Source: Xenorhabdus yunnanensis (GTDB taxonomy: Bacteria > Pseudomonadota > Gammaproteobacteria > Enterobacterales > Enterobacteriaceae). Taken from it: a DNA stretch of 64,000 nucleotides. The position numbers and the translations under genes are program-made. Below are positions 30,601 through 38,211 of this stretch, piece by piece (position 1 is the stretch's first letter; each line of letters opens with the position of its first letter). The notes beneath the pieces were generated by a model that was not told the DNA's origin, did no database searches, and saw only the letters and a program-made list of their open reading frames with translations. The stretch is taken from positions 62,001-126,000 of the forward strand of contig NZ_JAQRFI010000004.1 of the NCBI RefSeq assembly GCF_028598805.1, in the 5' to 3' direction.

Positions 30601-33600
30601 ATTCTGGATATCCATGGTCAGCCCGTTCCCATTGGTGTCAGTGGAGAAATCCACATCGCCGGCGCAGGTGTTGCCCGTGGTTATCTGAACCGCGTCGATT
30701 TGACGGCAGAGAAATTTGTTTCTGATCCATTCAGCACACATCTGTTCAGCAAACAAGCAGATGCCCGGATGTACAAAACCGGCGATCTGGGGCGCTGGCT
30801 GCCCAATGGCATGATTGAATATATGGGGCGCAATGATTTTCAGGTCAAGATACGCGGCTTCCGCATTGAGCTGGGAGAAATTGAGGCGCAACTGGCAGCC
30901 TGTGAGGGTGTCAGCGATGCTGTCGTCATCGCCCGTGAAGAAGATACGGGCGACAAACGTTTAATCGCTTATGTGATCCCACAAACCGGCATCACTCTGA
31001 AACCGGCAGACTTGCGCGAACAACTCAGTTCCAGCCTGATGGATTACATGCTGCCCAGTGCATTTGTCATGCTGGATGCCTTCCCGATGTCCGCCAACGG
31101 TAAACTGGATCGCAAAGCATTACCTGTACCCGATCGTACTGCCACCGTCAGCCGTGAATATGAAGCCCCACAAGGAGAAATCGAACAAAAACTGGCGGCA
31201 GTCTGGCAATCTATTTTGGAATTGGAACAGGTCGGACGCCATGACAACTTCTTTGAACTGGGCGGCCATTCACTGCTGGTCGTCAGCCTGATCGAACAAT
31301 TGCGCCAGCAAGGGCTATCGATTGATGTCAGCGCCGTCTTCTCTGCGCCAACACTGGCTGCCATGAGTGCCCGCTTAAATCAGAATAGTGAGCAAGATGC
31401 TGATGCACTGACCATTCCACCTAATCTGATCCGCGAAGACAGCCAGATCATTACCCCTGATATGCTGCCACTGGTGGAATTGACTCAGGCACAAATTAAC
31501 CAAATCGTTGCCCGCGTACCGGGTGGTGTCACCAATGTTCAGGATATTTATCCACTTGGGCCATTGCAGGAAGGTATTCTGTACCACCATTTACTGGAAG
31601 AAAAAGGCGATACCTATCTCGAAAACATTCTGATGAACTTCGACAGTCGGATACGGCTGGATAGTTTCTTGCAGGCGCTGCAACAGGTGATTAATCGCCA
31701 TGATATTCAGCGCAGCGCTTTCCACTGGCAAGAACTGCCGACACCTGTGCAAGTTGTCTACCGTCATGCGCCGCTGCCAATTACTGAGGTCACATTATCA
31801 GTCGGAGAAAGTGCTGAAACGCAATTACAGCGTCTTACCGATCCTGACTCAATACGGTTGGATATTACCAGAGCGCCACTATTGGCAGCCCATATAGCCA
31901 AAGATCCTGACTCTGATCTATGGTGGCTGAGCTTGCTGCATCACCATTTGGTCTGTGACCATCTGTCACTGGAAATTATTTTCAGCGAAGTGCAGGCACT
32001 GATCCTGGGCGAAGAAGAGAGCCTGCCGACTCCTCTGCCTTACCGCAATTTTATTGCCCAAACTCGTAAGATACCGATTGAAGTACATAAGGCCTATTTT
32101 GAGCAGTTGCTGGGAGACGTGGAAGAGCCGACCCTGCCATTCGAATTACTTGATGTACAGGGGAACAACCGCGATGAACAAGATGAACACGATAAAATAG
32201 TGGAAAATATCTTCACGCTGGATGACGAATTGGCACAGCAGATCCGCGATTGCGCCCGCCAGCAAGGTATCAGTTCAGCGGTTGTGTTTCATGTGGCTTG
32301 GGCACAAGTATTGGCGCAATGCTGTGGTCGTGATGATGTGGTGTTTGGTACGGTTCTGTTGGGTCGGTTACAGGGTGGCATGGGTGCTTCCCAAGTACTC
32401 GGTATGTTTATCAATACCCTGCCAGTCCGTATTCAATTACAAGGGCGCACAGTTAGGCAGGCAGTACAGGAAACCTACCAGTGCCTGAGCGAATTGCTGG
32501 ATCATGAACAGACACCGCTGGCAATTGCCCAGCGTTGCAGTGGTGTTCAGGCATCATTGCCATTGTTTAACAGCTTACTCAATTTCCGCCATAGCTCACG
32601 TGATGAAGAGCAATCCGACTCACCTGCCTGGGAAGGCATCCAAGAGCTGGAAAGTGAGGAGCGTAGTAACTACCCGTTATCGCTGGACGTGGATGATTTT
32701 GATGACGGATTTGAACTCACGGCACAATGCAGCCAAAAAGTTGACCCGGTGCGCATCAATGCTTATGTCAATACTGCCTTGAAAGGCATTGTGGCAGCAC
32801 TGCAACATACCCCTGAGCAATCAATCCAATCAATCGATATCCTGCCACTGGCAGAACGCCGCCAATTATTGGAGGACTTTAACGACACAGCGATGGACTA
32901 CCAGCAGGATATGTTGATCCATCAACTGTTCGAACAACAGGTGCAACGTACGCCGGATGCCACTGCGCTGGTATTTGGTAATACACGATTGAGTTATGCG
33001 GAACTGAACCGCCATGCCAACCAATTGGCGCACCAACTGATTACTGCGGGTGTGCATCCGGATGATCGCATCGCTATCTGTGCCGATCGCAGTCTGGACA
33101 TGGTCATTGGCATGTGCGGTATTCTCAAAGCAGGAGCAGGCTATGTTCCACTCGATCCAGAATATCCTGTCGAACGATTGGCTTATCAGTTATCGAACAG
33201 CCAACCCGTGTTACTGCTGACTCAGCAACATTTACAGGCGCGTTTGCCGATACAAGGTGTGAATGTCTGGCTATTGGATGATGAAATCTATCAGAATAAC
33301 GTAGCGAAACAGCCAGTACATAACCCTGATGCCAGCAAAATAGGACTCCAGCCACATCATCTGGCCTATATCATTTATACTTCCGGTTCCACAGGACAAC
33401 CGAAAGGCGTCATGCTGGAACACCGCAACGTGGTGAACTTTATTCATGCCCAGCGCAAGACCAGCGAGCCTCAAGCGGGTGATCGCATCCTGCAATTTGC
33501 AACCGTGGCATTTGATACTTCGGTATCGGATATATTCCCAACCCTCGCATCCGGCGCAACGCTGGTTCTTCGCCCTGCTCATATCCGCGTACCAGATGAG

Positions 33601-35583
33601 GAGTTTGTCAACCTGTTGAATGAGCAGAAAATTACCATCATGGATATGCCGACTGCCTTCTGGCATCAATGGGTACAAGAGATGATGGCGGGGCGCAGTG
33701 GTTTCGGCCAATATCTGCATACAATTATCGTCGGCGGTGAGAAAGCGGAACTGCGTCACTTGTTGAGTTGGCAGTCGATGCCGGAAACGCAGTCCTGCCG
33801 TTGGATTAACTCTTATGGACCGACGGAAACGACAGTTATCGTCACAACGTTGACGTTGGATAACAAATCATCTTTGGATATCACCAACAATATTCCGATT
33901 GGCCGCCCATTACCCAATACGCGTATTTATATTCTGGATATGCTCGGACAACCTGTTCCTCTTGGTGTGAGTGGAGAAATCCATATTGGTGGAGCCGGCG
34001 TTGCCCGCGGTTATTTAAACCGCCCCGATTTGACGGCAGAAAAATTTGTTACTGATCTATTCAGCAAACAGCCAGATGCCCGCATGTACAAAACAGGGGA
34101 TCTGGGACGCTGGCTGCCTAATGGCATGATTGAGTATCTGGGACGTAATGACTTTCAGGTTAAGATCCGTGGATTCCGCGTTGAATTGGGAGAAATCGAA
34201 GCACAACTGGCAACCTGTGAAGGCGTCAGTGATGCGGTCGTTATCGCCCGAGAAGAACAGAGTGGTGACAAACGTTTGGTCGCTTATGTCATTCCACAAT
34301 CAGACATTACTCTCACCCCTTCCCGACTGCGCGAACAACTGAGCACACGCCTGATGGAGAACATGCTCCCCAGCGCGTTTGTTATATTGGATGCCTTTCC
34401 GATGTCCGCCAACGGCAAACTGGATCGCAAAGCTCTGCCTGCACCGGATGAGTCCGCCATCATCACGCAAGGATATGAGGCTCCAATCGGAGAAATGGAG
34501 AATATTGTGGCTGAAGTGTGGCAAGAGTGCCTCGGTGTAGGGCGCGTCGGGCGTCATGATCACTTCTTTGAGTTGGGTGGTCACTCTTTGTTAACCTTAC
34601 AAATGGTTGTGCGGCTGCGCCAAGCCTTGGGTATTAATGTTGCAATGCGCGATTTTCTTGCATATCCAACCATCAGTGAATTTGTCGCATTTATTCTGTC
34701 AGATAACGCTCTCATTCAACAGACGAATTTAGTGACTATTCGTAAAGGTGATCGCGAAAATAATCTTCAAGACAATGCCAAACCTGCGCTGTTTCTGGTT
34801 CACCCCGTCGAGGGAAATATTGATTATGCTTACGATCTCGCTCCTTATATTGACGACAAAGAGATGCCAATTTATGGATTCGTCGCCAATGTTGTACCGG
34901 AAGAAGAGAATAGCCCAATCAGCTTGAAAGACCGGGCTAAAGGGTATGTTGAATGTATCCGTCAGGCACAGATTCAAGGGCCTTACTGCCTTGCTGGCTG
35001 GTCTGTCGGGGGATCTATTGCCTATGAAATGGCCTGCCAATTGATTACAGAAGGTGAAACCGTTTGTCTTGTCGGGCTTCTTGACACCTATGCCAGCTAT
35101 GAAACTACCTACACGCAGGAAGAGAAAGACGCTGGATTTGTTTTTGATGAAACGATCCTTTTCATGGAGAGCTTACCTGAGAATCTCCCCGGCAATTTGC
35201 AAAAAGAAATCGATGAACTGGTGCTTAAACGTGACTTCAATGCGTTATTTATACTGGCACAAGAGAACGATCTACTACCGAATGGTATTACTCCTGAAAA
35301 TGTCAGACAACATCTGTTGCTGTATCACAATATCTCTGTTGCGGCTAACTATCATGCACCATCGGTATACCCTGCGGGTACTCACATCGCCCTATTCAGG
35401 GCAACGGGGCAAGAAGCAGATACTGAACATAGTGTCAGCCTTGGCTGGGATAAAGTCGTTCCACAATCACAGTTAACCATTATTGATGTCACGGGTACTC
35501 ATATTTCCATCATGCAACAACCCGGCATTCAATCTGTCGGCAAAGCACTGCTTGATGAAATAACAAGCAAAAGAGACGATTAA
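24670..35583 (+). CDS. paxC: NRPS, three modules plus thioesterase: C-A-T, C/E-A-T, C/E-A-T-TE (PaxC)
   Basis: 3637-residue terminal synthetase, four bases after paxB, with its GGAG inside the paxB end (likely translational coupling). Module 5: C domain HHIISDG at 185, A3 at 685, carrier Ser1088. Module 6: dual C/E (MLPLVELTQ at 1152, HHLLETEGD at 1193), A3 at 1793, carrier Ser2201. Module 7: dual C/E (HHLLEEKGD at 2306), A3 at 2903, carrier Ser3306. A codes are DTSDIGSVIK, DTSDIGTVIK and DTSDIGSVIK, again predicting lysine three times. The C-terminal type-I thioesterase has GWSVGG with Ser3445, Asp3472 and His3611. The two dual domains predict D-residues at positions 5 and 6. Tandem repeats interrupt the N-terminal tail, the module-5 C-A linker and one C/E domain. 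Confidence 0.9.
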   Translation: MSNKELSLLELRQAVLQKKINERIKNSQIGEKGQIGDKRQIVPRSTDRQTLPLSWAQQRLWFLAQLDPAAQTAYHIPGGLRLQGYLNLDALQTALDRIVARHEILRTNIKVVEGQALQIIGDPNNGFSLAVEDFSHLSAEEQQTIIGETVQHETSQPFNFAQGPLIRGRMLRLAKNEHILLLTQHHIISDGWSLNILMHELSTLYHAFSKGQNDPLPALTLQYADYALWQREWLQGETLEKQVNFWRDALQGAPALLELPTDRPRPEKQSYAGGHVDIVLPIELSAGLKRLSQRHGTTLFMTLMAGWATLLSRLSGQKDLVIGTPVANRQYRELEPLIGFFVNTLALRVQLDDNPTVSTLLARIKTHALKAYEHQDLPFEQLVEALKPPRSLSHSPIFQVMMSVDNTPGQQSIELPDATISEINLIENSSHFDLTLSMNDTENGIVGDLEYSSDLFDHASVERIVSYLLTLLTAMVKDDSQLVESLPLLQPQQRTQVLVDFNDTAFPHTQIFPHTQAIPYTQAIPYTQAFLIHQLFEQQVEKTPDAVALVFGENQLSYAELNQHANQLAHQLIASGVRPDDPIAICADRSLDMIIGMYGILKAGAGYIPLDPEYPAERLAYQLSDSKPVLLLTQQHLQARLPIQDTLVWLLDDQNNRDSVAKQPDHNPDANQLGLKPHHLAYIIYTSGSTGMPKGVMLEHRNVVNFIHAQHQTSEPKLGDRILQFATVAFDTSVSDIFPTLASGATLVLRPPHVRIPDITFVNFLREQKITIMDMPTAFWHHWVQEMMAGRSGFSPYLHTIIVGGEKAEYRHLMNWLSSPETQSCRWINSYGPTETTVIATTLKLDSKNPLHFEGVIPIGYPLLNTRIYILDTHGQPVPIGVSGEIHIAGAGVARGYLNRADLTAEKFVADPFNRSSDARMYKTGDLGRWLPNGMIEYMGRNDFQVKIRGFRIELGEIETQLAACEGVSDAVVIAREEGIGDKRLVAYLIPQTGVTLSPAELRKQLSTRLMDHMLPSAFVILDAFPMSANGKLDRKALPVPDHSAIVSREYEAPQGETEQKLAEVWQSLLNLEQVGRQDNFFELGGHSLLVVNLIEQLRQHDLSLDVSAVFSAPTLSAMSALISHNSDQTTPIQEVPPNLIKEDSTVITPDMLPLVELTQNQIDQIVSHVTGGIPNVQDIYPLGPLQEGILFHHLLETEGDLYLDNHLMIFDSRTRLDNFLQTLQQVIDRHDILRSAVYWKELLKPVQVVYRHAPLPIIELALLSETSASETSASESPEAQLRRLTDPRSIRMDITKAPLLAAHIAKDPSSDKWLLSLQYHHLVCDHISLDMIFGEIQTLLLGESKNLPIPLPYRNFIAQIRNVPLEVHQNYFRELLGDVEEPTLPFGLLDVQGSSLHEIEENVFTLDSKLAHDLRDCARQLGMSSAVLFHVAWAQVLARCSGRDDVVFGTVLLGRLQGGIGASEVLGMFINTLPIRVKLQTRTVKQAVQETYQQLSTLLEHEQAPLAVAQRCSGIQAPLPLFNSLLNFRHNSREDEQAASIAWEGIDELESEERSNYPLALDVDDFDDGFSLTAQCSQQINPGRINAYMNTALEGIVAALQHAPEQAIESIDILSLTERTQLLETFNDTAVDHPQNVLIHQLFEQQAESTPDAIALVFGENELSYAELNHHANQLAHQLITSGVRPDDRVAICVDRSLDMIIGMYGILKAGAGYVPLDPEYPVERLAYQLSDSKPALLLTQQHLQGLLPTHNISIWLLDDEGHRNNLAKQPAHNPDVHQLGLEPHHLAYIIYTSGSTGMPKGVMLEHRNVVNFIHAQRQTSEPKLGDRILQFATVAFDTSVSDIFPTLASGATLVLRPPHVRIPDITFVTFLREQKITIMDMPTAFWHHWVQEMMEGRSGFSPYLHTIIVGGEKAEYRHLMSWLSSPETQSCRWINTYGPTETTVIVTTLTVDDRQASYINDNIPIGRPLPNTRIYILDIHGQPVPIGVSGEIHIAGAGVARGYLNRVDLTAEKFVSDPFSTHLFSKQADARMYKTGDLGRWLPNGMIEYMGRNDFQVKIRGFRIELGEIEAQLAACEGVSDAVVIAREEDTGDKRLIAYVIPQTGITLKPADLREQLSSSLMDYMLPSAFVMLDAFPMSANGKLDRKALPVPDRTATVSREYEAPQGEIEQKLAAVWQSILELEQVGRHDNFFELGGHSLLVVSLIEQLRQQGLSIDVSAVFSAPTLAAMSARLNQNSEQDADALTIPPNLIREDSQIITPDMLPLVELTQAQINQIVARVPGGVTNVQDIYPLGPLQEGILYHHLLEEKGDTYLENILMNFDSRIRLDSFLQALQQVINRHDIQRSAFHWQELPTPVQVVYRHAPLPITEVTLSVGESAETQLQRLTDPDSIRLDITRAPLLAAHIAKDPDSDLWWLSLLHHHLVCDHLSLEIIFSEVQALILGEEESLPTPLPYRNFIAQTRKIPIEVHKAYFEQLLGDVEEPTLPFELLDVQGNNRDEQDEHDKIVENIFTLDDELAQQIRDCARQQGISSAVVFHVAWAQVLAQCCGRDDVVFGTVLLGRLQGGMGASQVLGMFINTLPVRIQLQGRTVRQAVQETYQCLSELLDHEQTPLAIAQRCSGVQASLPLFNSLLNFRHSSRDEEQSDSPAWEGIQELESEERSNYPLSLDVDDFDDGFELTAQCSQKVDPVRINAYVNTALKGIVAALQHTPEQSIQSIDILPLAERRQLLEDFNDTAMDYQQDMLIHQLFEQQVQRTPDATALVFGNTRLSYAELNRHANQLAHQLITAGVHPDDRIAICADRSLDMVIGMCGILKAGAGYVPLDPEYPVERLAYQLSNSQPVLLLTQQHLQARLPIQGVNVWLLDDEIYQNNVAKQPVHNPDASKIGLQPHHLAYIIYTSGSTGQPKGVMLEHRNVVNFIHAQRKTSEPQAGDRILQFATVAFDTSVSDIFPTLASGATLVLRPAHIRVPDEEFVNLLNEQKITIMDMPTAFWHQWVQEMMAGRSGFGQYLHTIIVGGEKAELRHLLSWQSMPETQSCRWINSYGPTETTVIVTTLTLDNKSSLDITNNIPIGRPLPNTRIYILDMLGQPVPLGVSGEIHIGGAGVARGYLNRPDLTAEKFVTDLFSKQPDARMYKTGDLGRWLPNGMIEYLGRNDFQVKIRGFRVELGEIEAQLATCEGVSDAVVIAREEQSGDKRLVAYVIPQSDITLTPSRLREQLSTRLMENMLPSAFVILDAFPMSANGKLDRKALPAPDESAIITQGYEAPIGEMENIVAEVWQECLGVGRVGRHDHFFELGGHSLLTLQMVVRLRQALGINVAMRDFLAYPTISEFVAFILSDNALIQQTNLVTIRKGDRENNLQDNAKPALFLVHPVEGNIDYAYDLAPYIDDKEMPIYGFVANVVPEEENSPISLKDRAKGYVECIRQAQIQGPYCLAGWSVGGSIAYEMACQLITEGETVCLVGLLDTYASYETTYTQEEKDAGFVFDETILFMESLPENLPGNLQKEIDELVLKRDFNALFILAQENDLLPNGITPENVRQHLLLYHNISVAANYHAPSVYPAGTHIALFRATGQEADTEHSVSLGWDKVVPQSQLTIIDVTGTHISIMQQPGIQSVGKALLDEITSKRDD
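24751..24793 (+). repeat. 18-bp tandem repeat in the PaxC N-terminal tail
   Basis: Two 18-bp units (24751-24768, 24769-24786) and part of a third encode QIGEKG, QIGDKR, QI. They lie between the N-terminal docking helix and the first condensation domain, so they lengthen a flexible linker. Confidence 0.9.
26185..26256 (+). repeat. 18-bp tandem repeat, four copies, in the PaxC module-5 C-A linker
   Basis: Four 18-bp units at 26185, 26203, 26221 and 26239 encode FPHTQI, FPHTQA, IPYTQA, IPYTQA (residues 506-529). The last two are identical. At the same place every other module of PaxA, PaxB and PaxC has a single Pro-Gln-type unit before the LIHQLFEQQ motif, so this linker alone is expanded by about 18 residues. 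Confidence 0.97.
28462..28497 (+). repeat. 15-bp tandem repeat in a PaxC C/E domain
   Basis: Two 15-bp units (28462-28476, 28477-28491) and part of a third encode SETSA, SETSA, SE in a variable loop of the module-6 dual condensation domain. The equivalent loops in PaxB and in PaxC module 7 have a single unit. Confidence 0.9.
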
Positions 35584-35962
35584 GATATTTAAGAGCGCCC
35601 ATTTATACGGGTGCTCTTATTATCCAAAATTTGCATTTAACTCATTTTAAAAAATAATATTCTTTATATTTATTCTACTTTATATTAATTATTTAAGCAC
35701 TAGATAACCCATTAAAACAGACTCAAACACAATTATTTATTTAACTAATTATTTAAATGTAAAGGCAGTTATAAAAAGACAATAAGAATAAATATTTCAA
35801 ATTAAAATGGCATCATTTATTAATCACAAAGAATATAAAATCAAATAAATAAATTTTAAATAACAGGCTTAATATAAGAGCCACCCATTATATTGACATA
35901 TAAATTAAGTCCTTTATCTTAGCCATTCACTTTCTTAACTAAAAACAAGGAAAACACTGACC
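35584..35962 (+). promoter_or_regulatory. Intergenic region with a promoter for the crystallin-like gene
   Basis: 379 bp, very AT-rich, no gene. After the pax terminator the only clear signal is TTGACA at 35893-35898 with TATCTT at 35915-35920 (16-bp spacing), 43 bp before the next start codon. This is the best sigma-70-type promoter seen in the accessory part of the window. Confidence 0.5.
35591..35618 (+). terminator. Terminator of the pax operon
   Basis: AAGAGCGCCC (35591-35600) pairs with GGGTGCTCTT (35609-35618) around an 8-base loop, beginning 8 bp after the paxC stop codon. The following bases are AT-rich without a long T-run. Confidence 0.7.
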
Positions 35963-36589
35963 ATGTCTAAAGGTAAATTAGCCAATGGTGCTATATTTTA
36001 TACTAAAAAGGATTATAGTGGAGCGTCTTATGAATATCCGGAAAATAATACTGAAGTAAATTTAATAGGCACACCATTAAATGATAAGTTTCTTTCTGTT
36101 GAAATTGGAACAGGTTCTATCGTTTTTGCTTGGCGACATGGCAGTGATAGCCAATCCGGGCAAATTTACCGTGAATGGGATACAAGTCAACCAGATATCA
36201 ATGATATTAGTGGGTTATCGAAGTTTATTGTATCACCAACAAACCGTGATTTACTGGCGGTAAAATTGATTAACGAATCAGGCGTTGATCAGGTATTTAG
36301 AGCTAATATTCGAACTTATACCATCCCTGATCCCGTGAATTGCTATTCAGATGGAGACTATGAGATCGTTGGTTTAATTCCCAAAGATGGTCAACAATAT
36401 GTAACCTCCGTTGTTATTTTTGATCAGCATAATGTTCCAGTCACTCAAGGTTCTGTCTATTTTAGATACAATGGTACAGATCTTGATATCGTCACTTATG
36501 ATGAAACCAAACCTTCTTATGTGCGGTTTGAAAAAGCAGAAAGTTATCATGTTAAGTTCATCTTGGAAGATTTTTCTGCCAATCATTAA
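35963..36589 (+). CDS. Beta/gamma-crystallin-like protein of unknown function
   Basis: 208 residues without a signal peptide or membrane segment. Residues about 8-92 read as one double-Greek-key beta/gamma-crystallin domain: AIFYTKKDYSGASYEYP, then NDKFLSVEIGTG, then NDISGLSKFIV. The two ND-x-x-x-S segments resemble the calcium-binding (N/D)(N/D)xx(S/T)S motif but both deviate from it. Residues about 110-208 form a second, probably all-beta part I do not recognise. The gene has its own promoter-like sequence and an AAGGA ribosome-binding site, and the pax terminator lies between it and paxC, so it is not clearly part of that operon. Bacterial crystallin-like proteins include stress proteins, toxin parts and secreted proteins; no function should be assumed. 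Confidence 0.6.
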   Translation: MSKGKLANGAIFYTKKDYSGASYEYPENNTEVNLIGTPLNDKFLSVEIGTGSIVFAWRHGSDSQSGQIYREWDTSQPDINDISGLSKFIVSPTNRDLLAVKLINESGVDQVFRANIRTYTIPDPVNCYSDGDYEIVGLIPKDGQQYVTSVVIFDQHNVPVTQGSVYFRYNGTDLDIVTYDETKPSYVRFEKAESYHVKFILEDFSANH

Positions 36590-36657
36590 ATAGAGACAAA
36601 GCACCAGATTAATAACTTATTATTCTCTTTATCAGAATCGATAAAGTAAAAATCAGA

Positions 36658-36676
36658 AAGCCCCATAAAGGGGCTT
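36658..36676 (-). terminator. Terminator after yfcD
   Basis: AAGCCCC (36658-36664), loop ATAAA, GGGGCTT (36670-36676). On the minus strand the stem is followed by TCTGATTTTTAC, a U-rich tail, so it fits termination of the yfcD transcript; it may also stop the convergent crystallin-like gene. Confidence 0.7.
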
Positions 36677-36710
36677 ATATCCAGGGAGATAGAGAAGTAA
36701 GAGAAAAATG

Positions 36711-37235
36711 CTAGGATAGCTCCGTCTGCTTGTTACGCGCTAACCAAAGAGACAGTGCCTTCAAAGAATCCGAAGTAAACTCATCACAACGGGCTGTGAT
36801 TTCTTCTGGCGTTAACCAGTAAACTGTGGTTACTTCGTCTTCCTGCAATGCAAATGGTCCATGAGTAACACAACTGAACAGGCCACCCCATATACGACAA
36901 TTCTTCTCTTCATAATAAAAAATGCCATGTTCAGCAAAAGGAACACCTGCAATCCCCAGTTCCTCTTCGGCTTCCCGGCGAGCTGCATCAAGCAAAGTTT
37001 CTCCCGTCATAACGACACCACCTGCCGTTGCATCCAATTTTCCCGGATAAAAGTCTTTTGTTTCTGTACGATGCTGAACCAGAATTTTTCCCATACCATC
37101 ATGCACTACAATATAAGTAGCCCGATGCCTCAAGTTCTGCGCTCTCATCTGCTGACGAGTCGACTGCGCAATCACTTCATTGTCTTCATTGACGATGTCA
37201 ATCCATTCAATACTTGCTGATTTTTCTTGCACCAT
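36711..37235 (-). CDS. yfcD: Nudix hydrolase YfcD
   Basis: 174 residues. The Nudix box [24 protein letters not shown] has the full G(x5)E(x7)REUxEExGU pattern. The rest matches remembered E. coli YfcD closely ([18 protein letters not shown] near residue 35; [21 protein letters not shown] near the end). Nudix enzymes hydrolyse nucleoside diphosphates linked to another group; the substrate of YfcD is not established. It is divergent from yfcG across 204 bp, as expected from the enteric yfc cluster. Confidence 0.93.
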   Translation of the reverse strand: MVQEKSASIEWIDIVNEDNEVIAQSTRQQMRAQNLRHRATYIVVHDGMGKILVQHRTETKDFYPGKLDATAGGVVMTGETLLDAARREAEEELGIAGVPFAEHGIFYYEEKNCRIWGGLFSCVTHGPFALQEDEVTTVYWLTPEEITARCDEFTSDSLKALSLWLARNKQTELS

Positions 37236-37439
37236 CCTAAAAACCTTTTATCAATGAGTTACATGCCAGTTTTTGCTGTGATGCTCCGATTAAGGAGGCT
37301 AAAAACAGATAAGAGTTACCATAATTGACTGAAATAAATTCACCAACACTAACACAAGAAATTTGTGACATTTTACAGACAAACGATGGTAATGTAATAC
37401 CGCTATATTTTTCAATGAGTTATTATTACTGGAGATTAT

Positions 37440-38060
37440 ATGATAGATCTATATTATGCCCCAACTCCAAATGGCTATAAAATTACCCACTTTCTCGAAG
37501 AAGCCGGTATACCTTACACAATCCACCCCATCAATATCAGCGCTGGAGAGCAGTTCAAACCTGAATTTCTTGCCATTGCACCCAATAACAAGATCCCGGC
37601 TATTGTCGATCATCAACCCGTCGACGGAGGTGAACCAATCTCCATCTTCGAATCAGGGGCCATTTTATTTTATCTGGCAAACAAAACAGGCCAGCTATTA
37701 AGCAAAGATTTGCGTGAACGTACAGAACAATTGCAATGGCTGTTTTGGCAAGTTGCTGGCTTTGGCCCAATGCTCGGTCAAAATCACCACTTCAATCGCT
37801 ATGCTCCGGAAGTTGTACCTTACGCCATTAAGCGCTATGTAGAAGAAACAAAACGTTTATACAAGGTGCTAAATACCCGACTGGAAAAAACTGCCTATCT
37901 CGGAGGAAACGAATATAGCATCGCGGATATTGCCACTTATCCATGGGCTAAATGCCATGAACACCAAAAAGTCGATTTGCAGGATTATCCCGCGGTTGCA
38001 AAATGGTTGGATAAGATCAGTCGACGCCCTGCGACCCAAGCAGCCTATAAGGATGCCTGA
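37440..38060 (+). CDS. yfcG: Glutathione S-transferase-like disulfide-bond reductase YfcG
   Basis: 206 residues: N-terminal thioredoxin fold (LYYAPTPNGYKITHFLEEAGIPY; cis-Pro segment NNKIPAIVD; ESGAILFYLA) and an all-alpha C-terminal domain (YSIADIATYPW, PAVAKWLDKISRRPA). It matches E. coli YfcG, a cytosolic glutathione-dependent disulfide reductase that lacks the usual active-site Cys. A GGAG ribosome-binding site precedes ATG 37440. It is the usual length except for a shorter C-terminal tail than I recall for the E. coli protein. Confidence 0.92.
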   Translation: MIDLYYAPTPNGYKITHFLEEAGIPYTIHPINISAGEQFKPEFLAIAPNNKIPAIVDHQPVDGGEPISIFESGAILFYLANKTGQLLSKDLRERTEQLQWLFWQVAGFGPMLGQNHHFNRYAPEVVPYAIKRYVEETKRLYKVLNTRLEKTAYLGGNEYSIADIATYPWAKCHEHQKVDLQDYPAVAKWLDKISRRPATQAAYKDA

Positions 38061-38211
38061 CTTCGATATATGTAAAAAATTCAGTTAATGGAAAAATATT
38101 TCACCAAAAAACTTGATATTGGTAACAAATAGCAGCATATTTCGCTACCACTTAAGCCATCCCTTGTTATAGTCAGTACGCAATTATCTATTTTTGTCGT
38201 AGGGGGTGGCT

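Noticed and set aside
30430-33759. Series of minus-strand open frames of 60-160 codons within paxC
   Set aside because: They repeat once per module at the same position opposite the adenylation domains, which is expected from codon structure and not from real genes.
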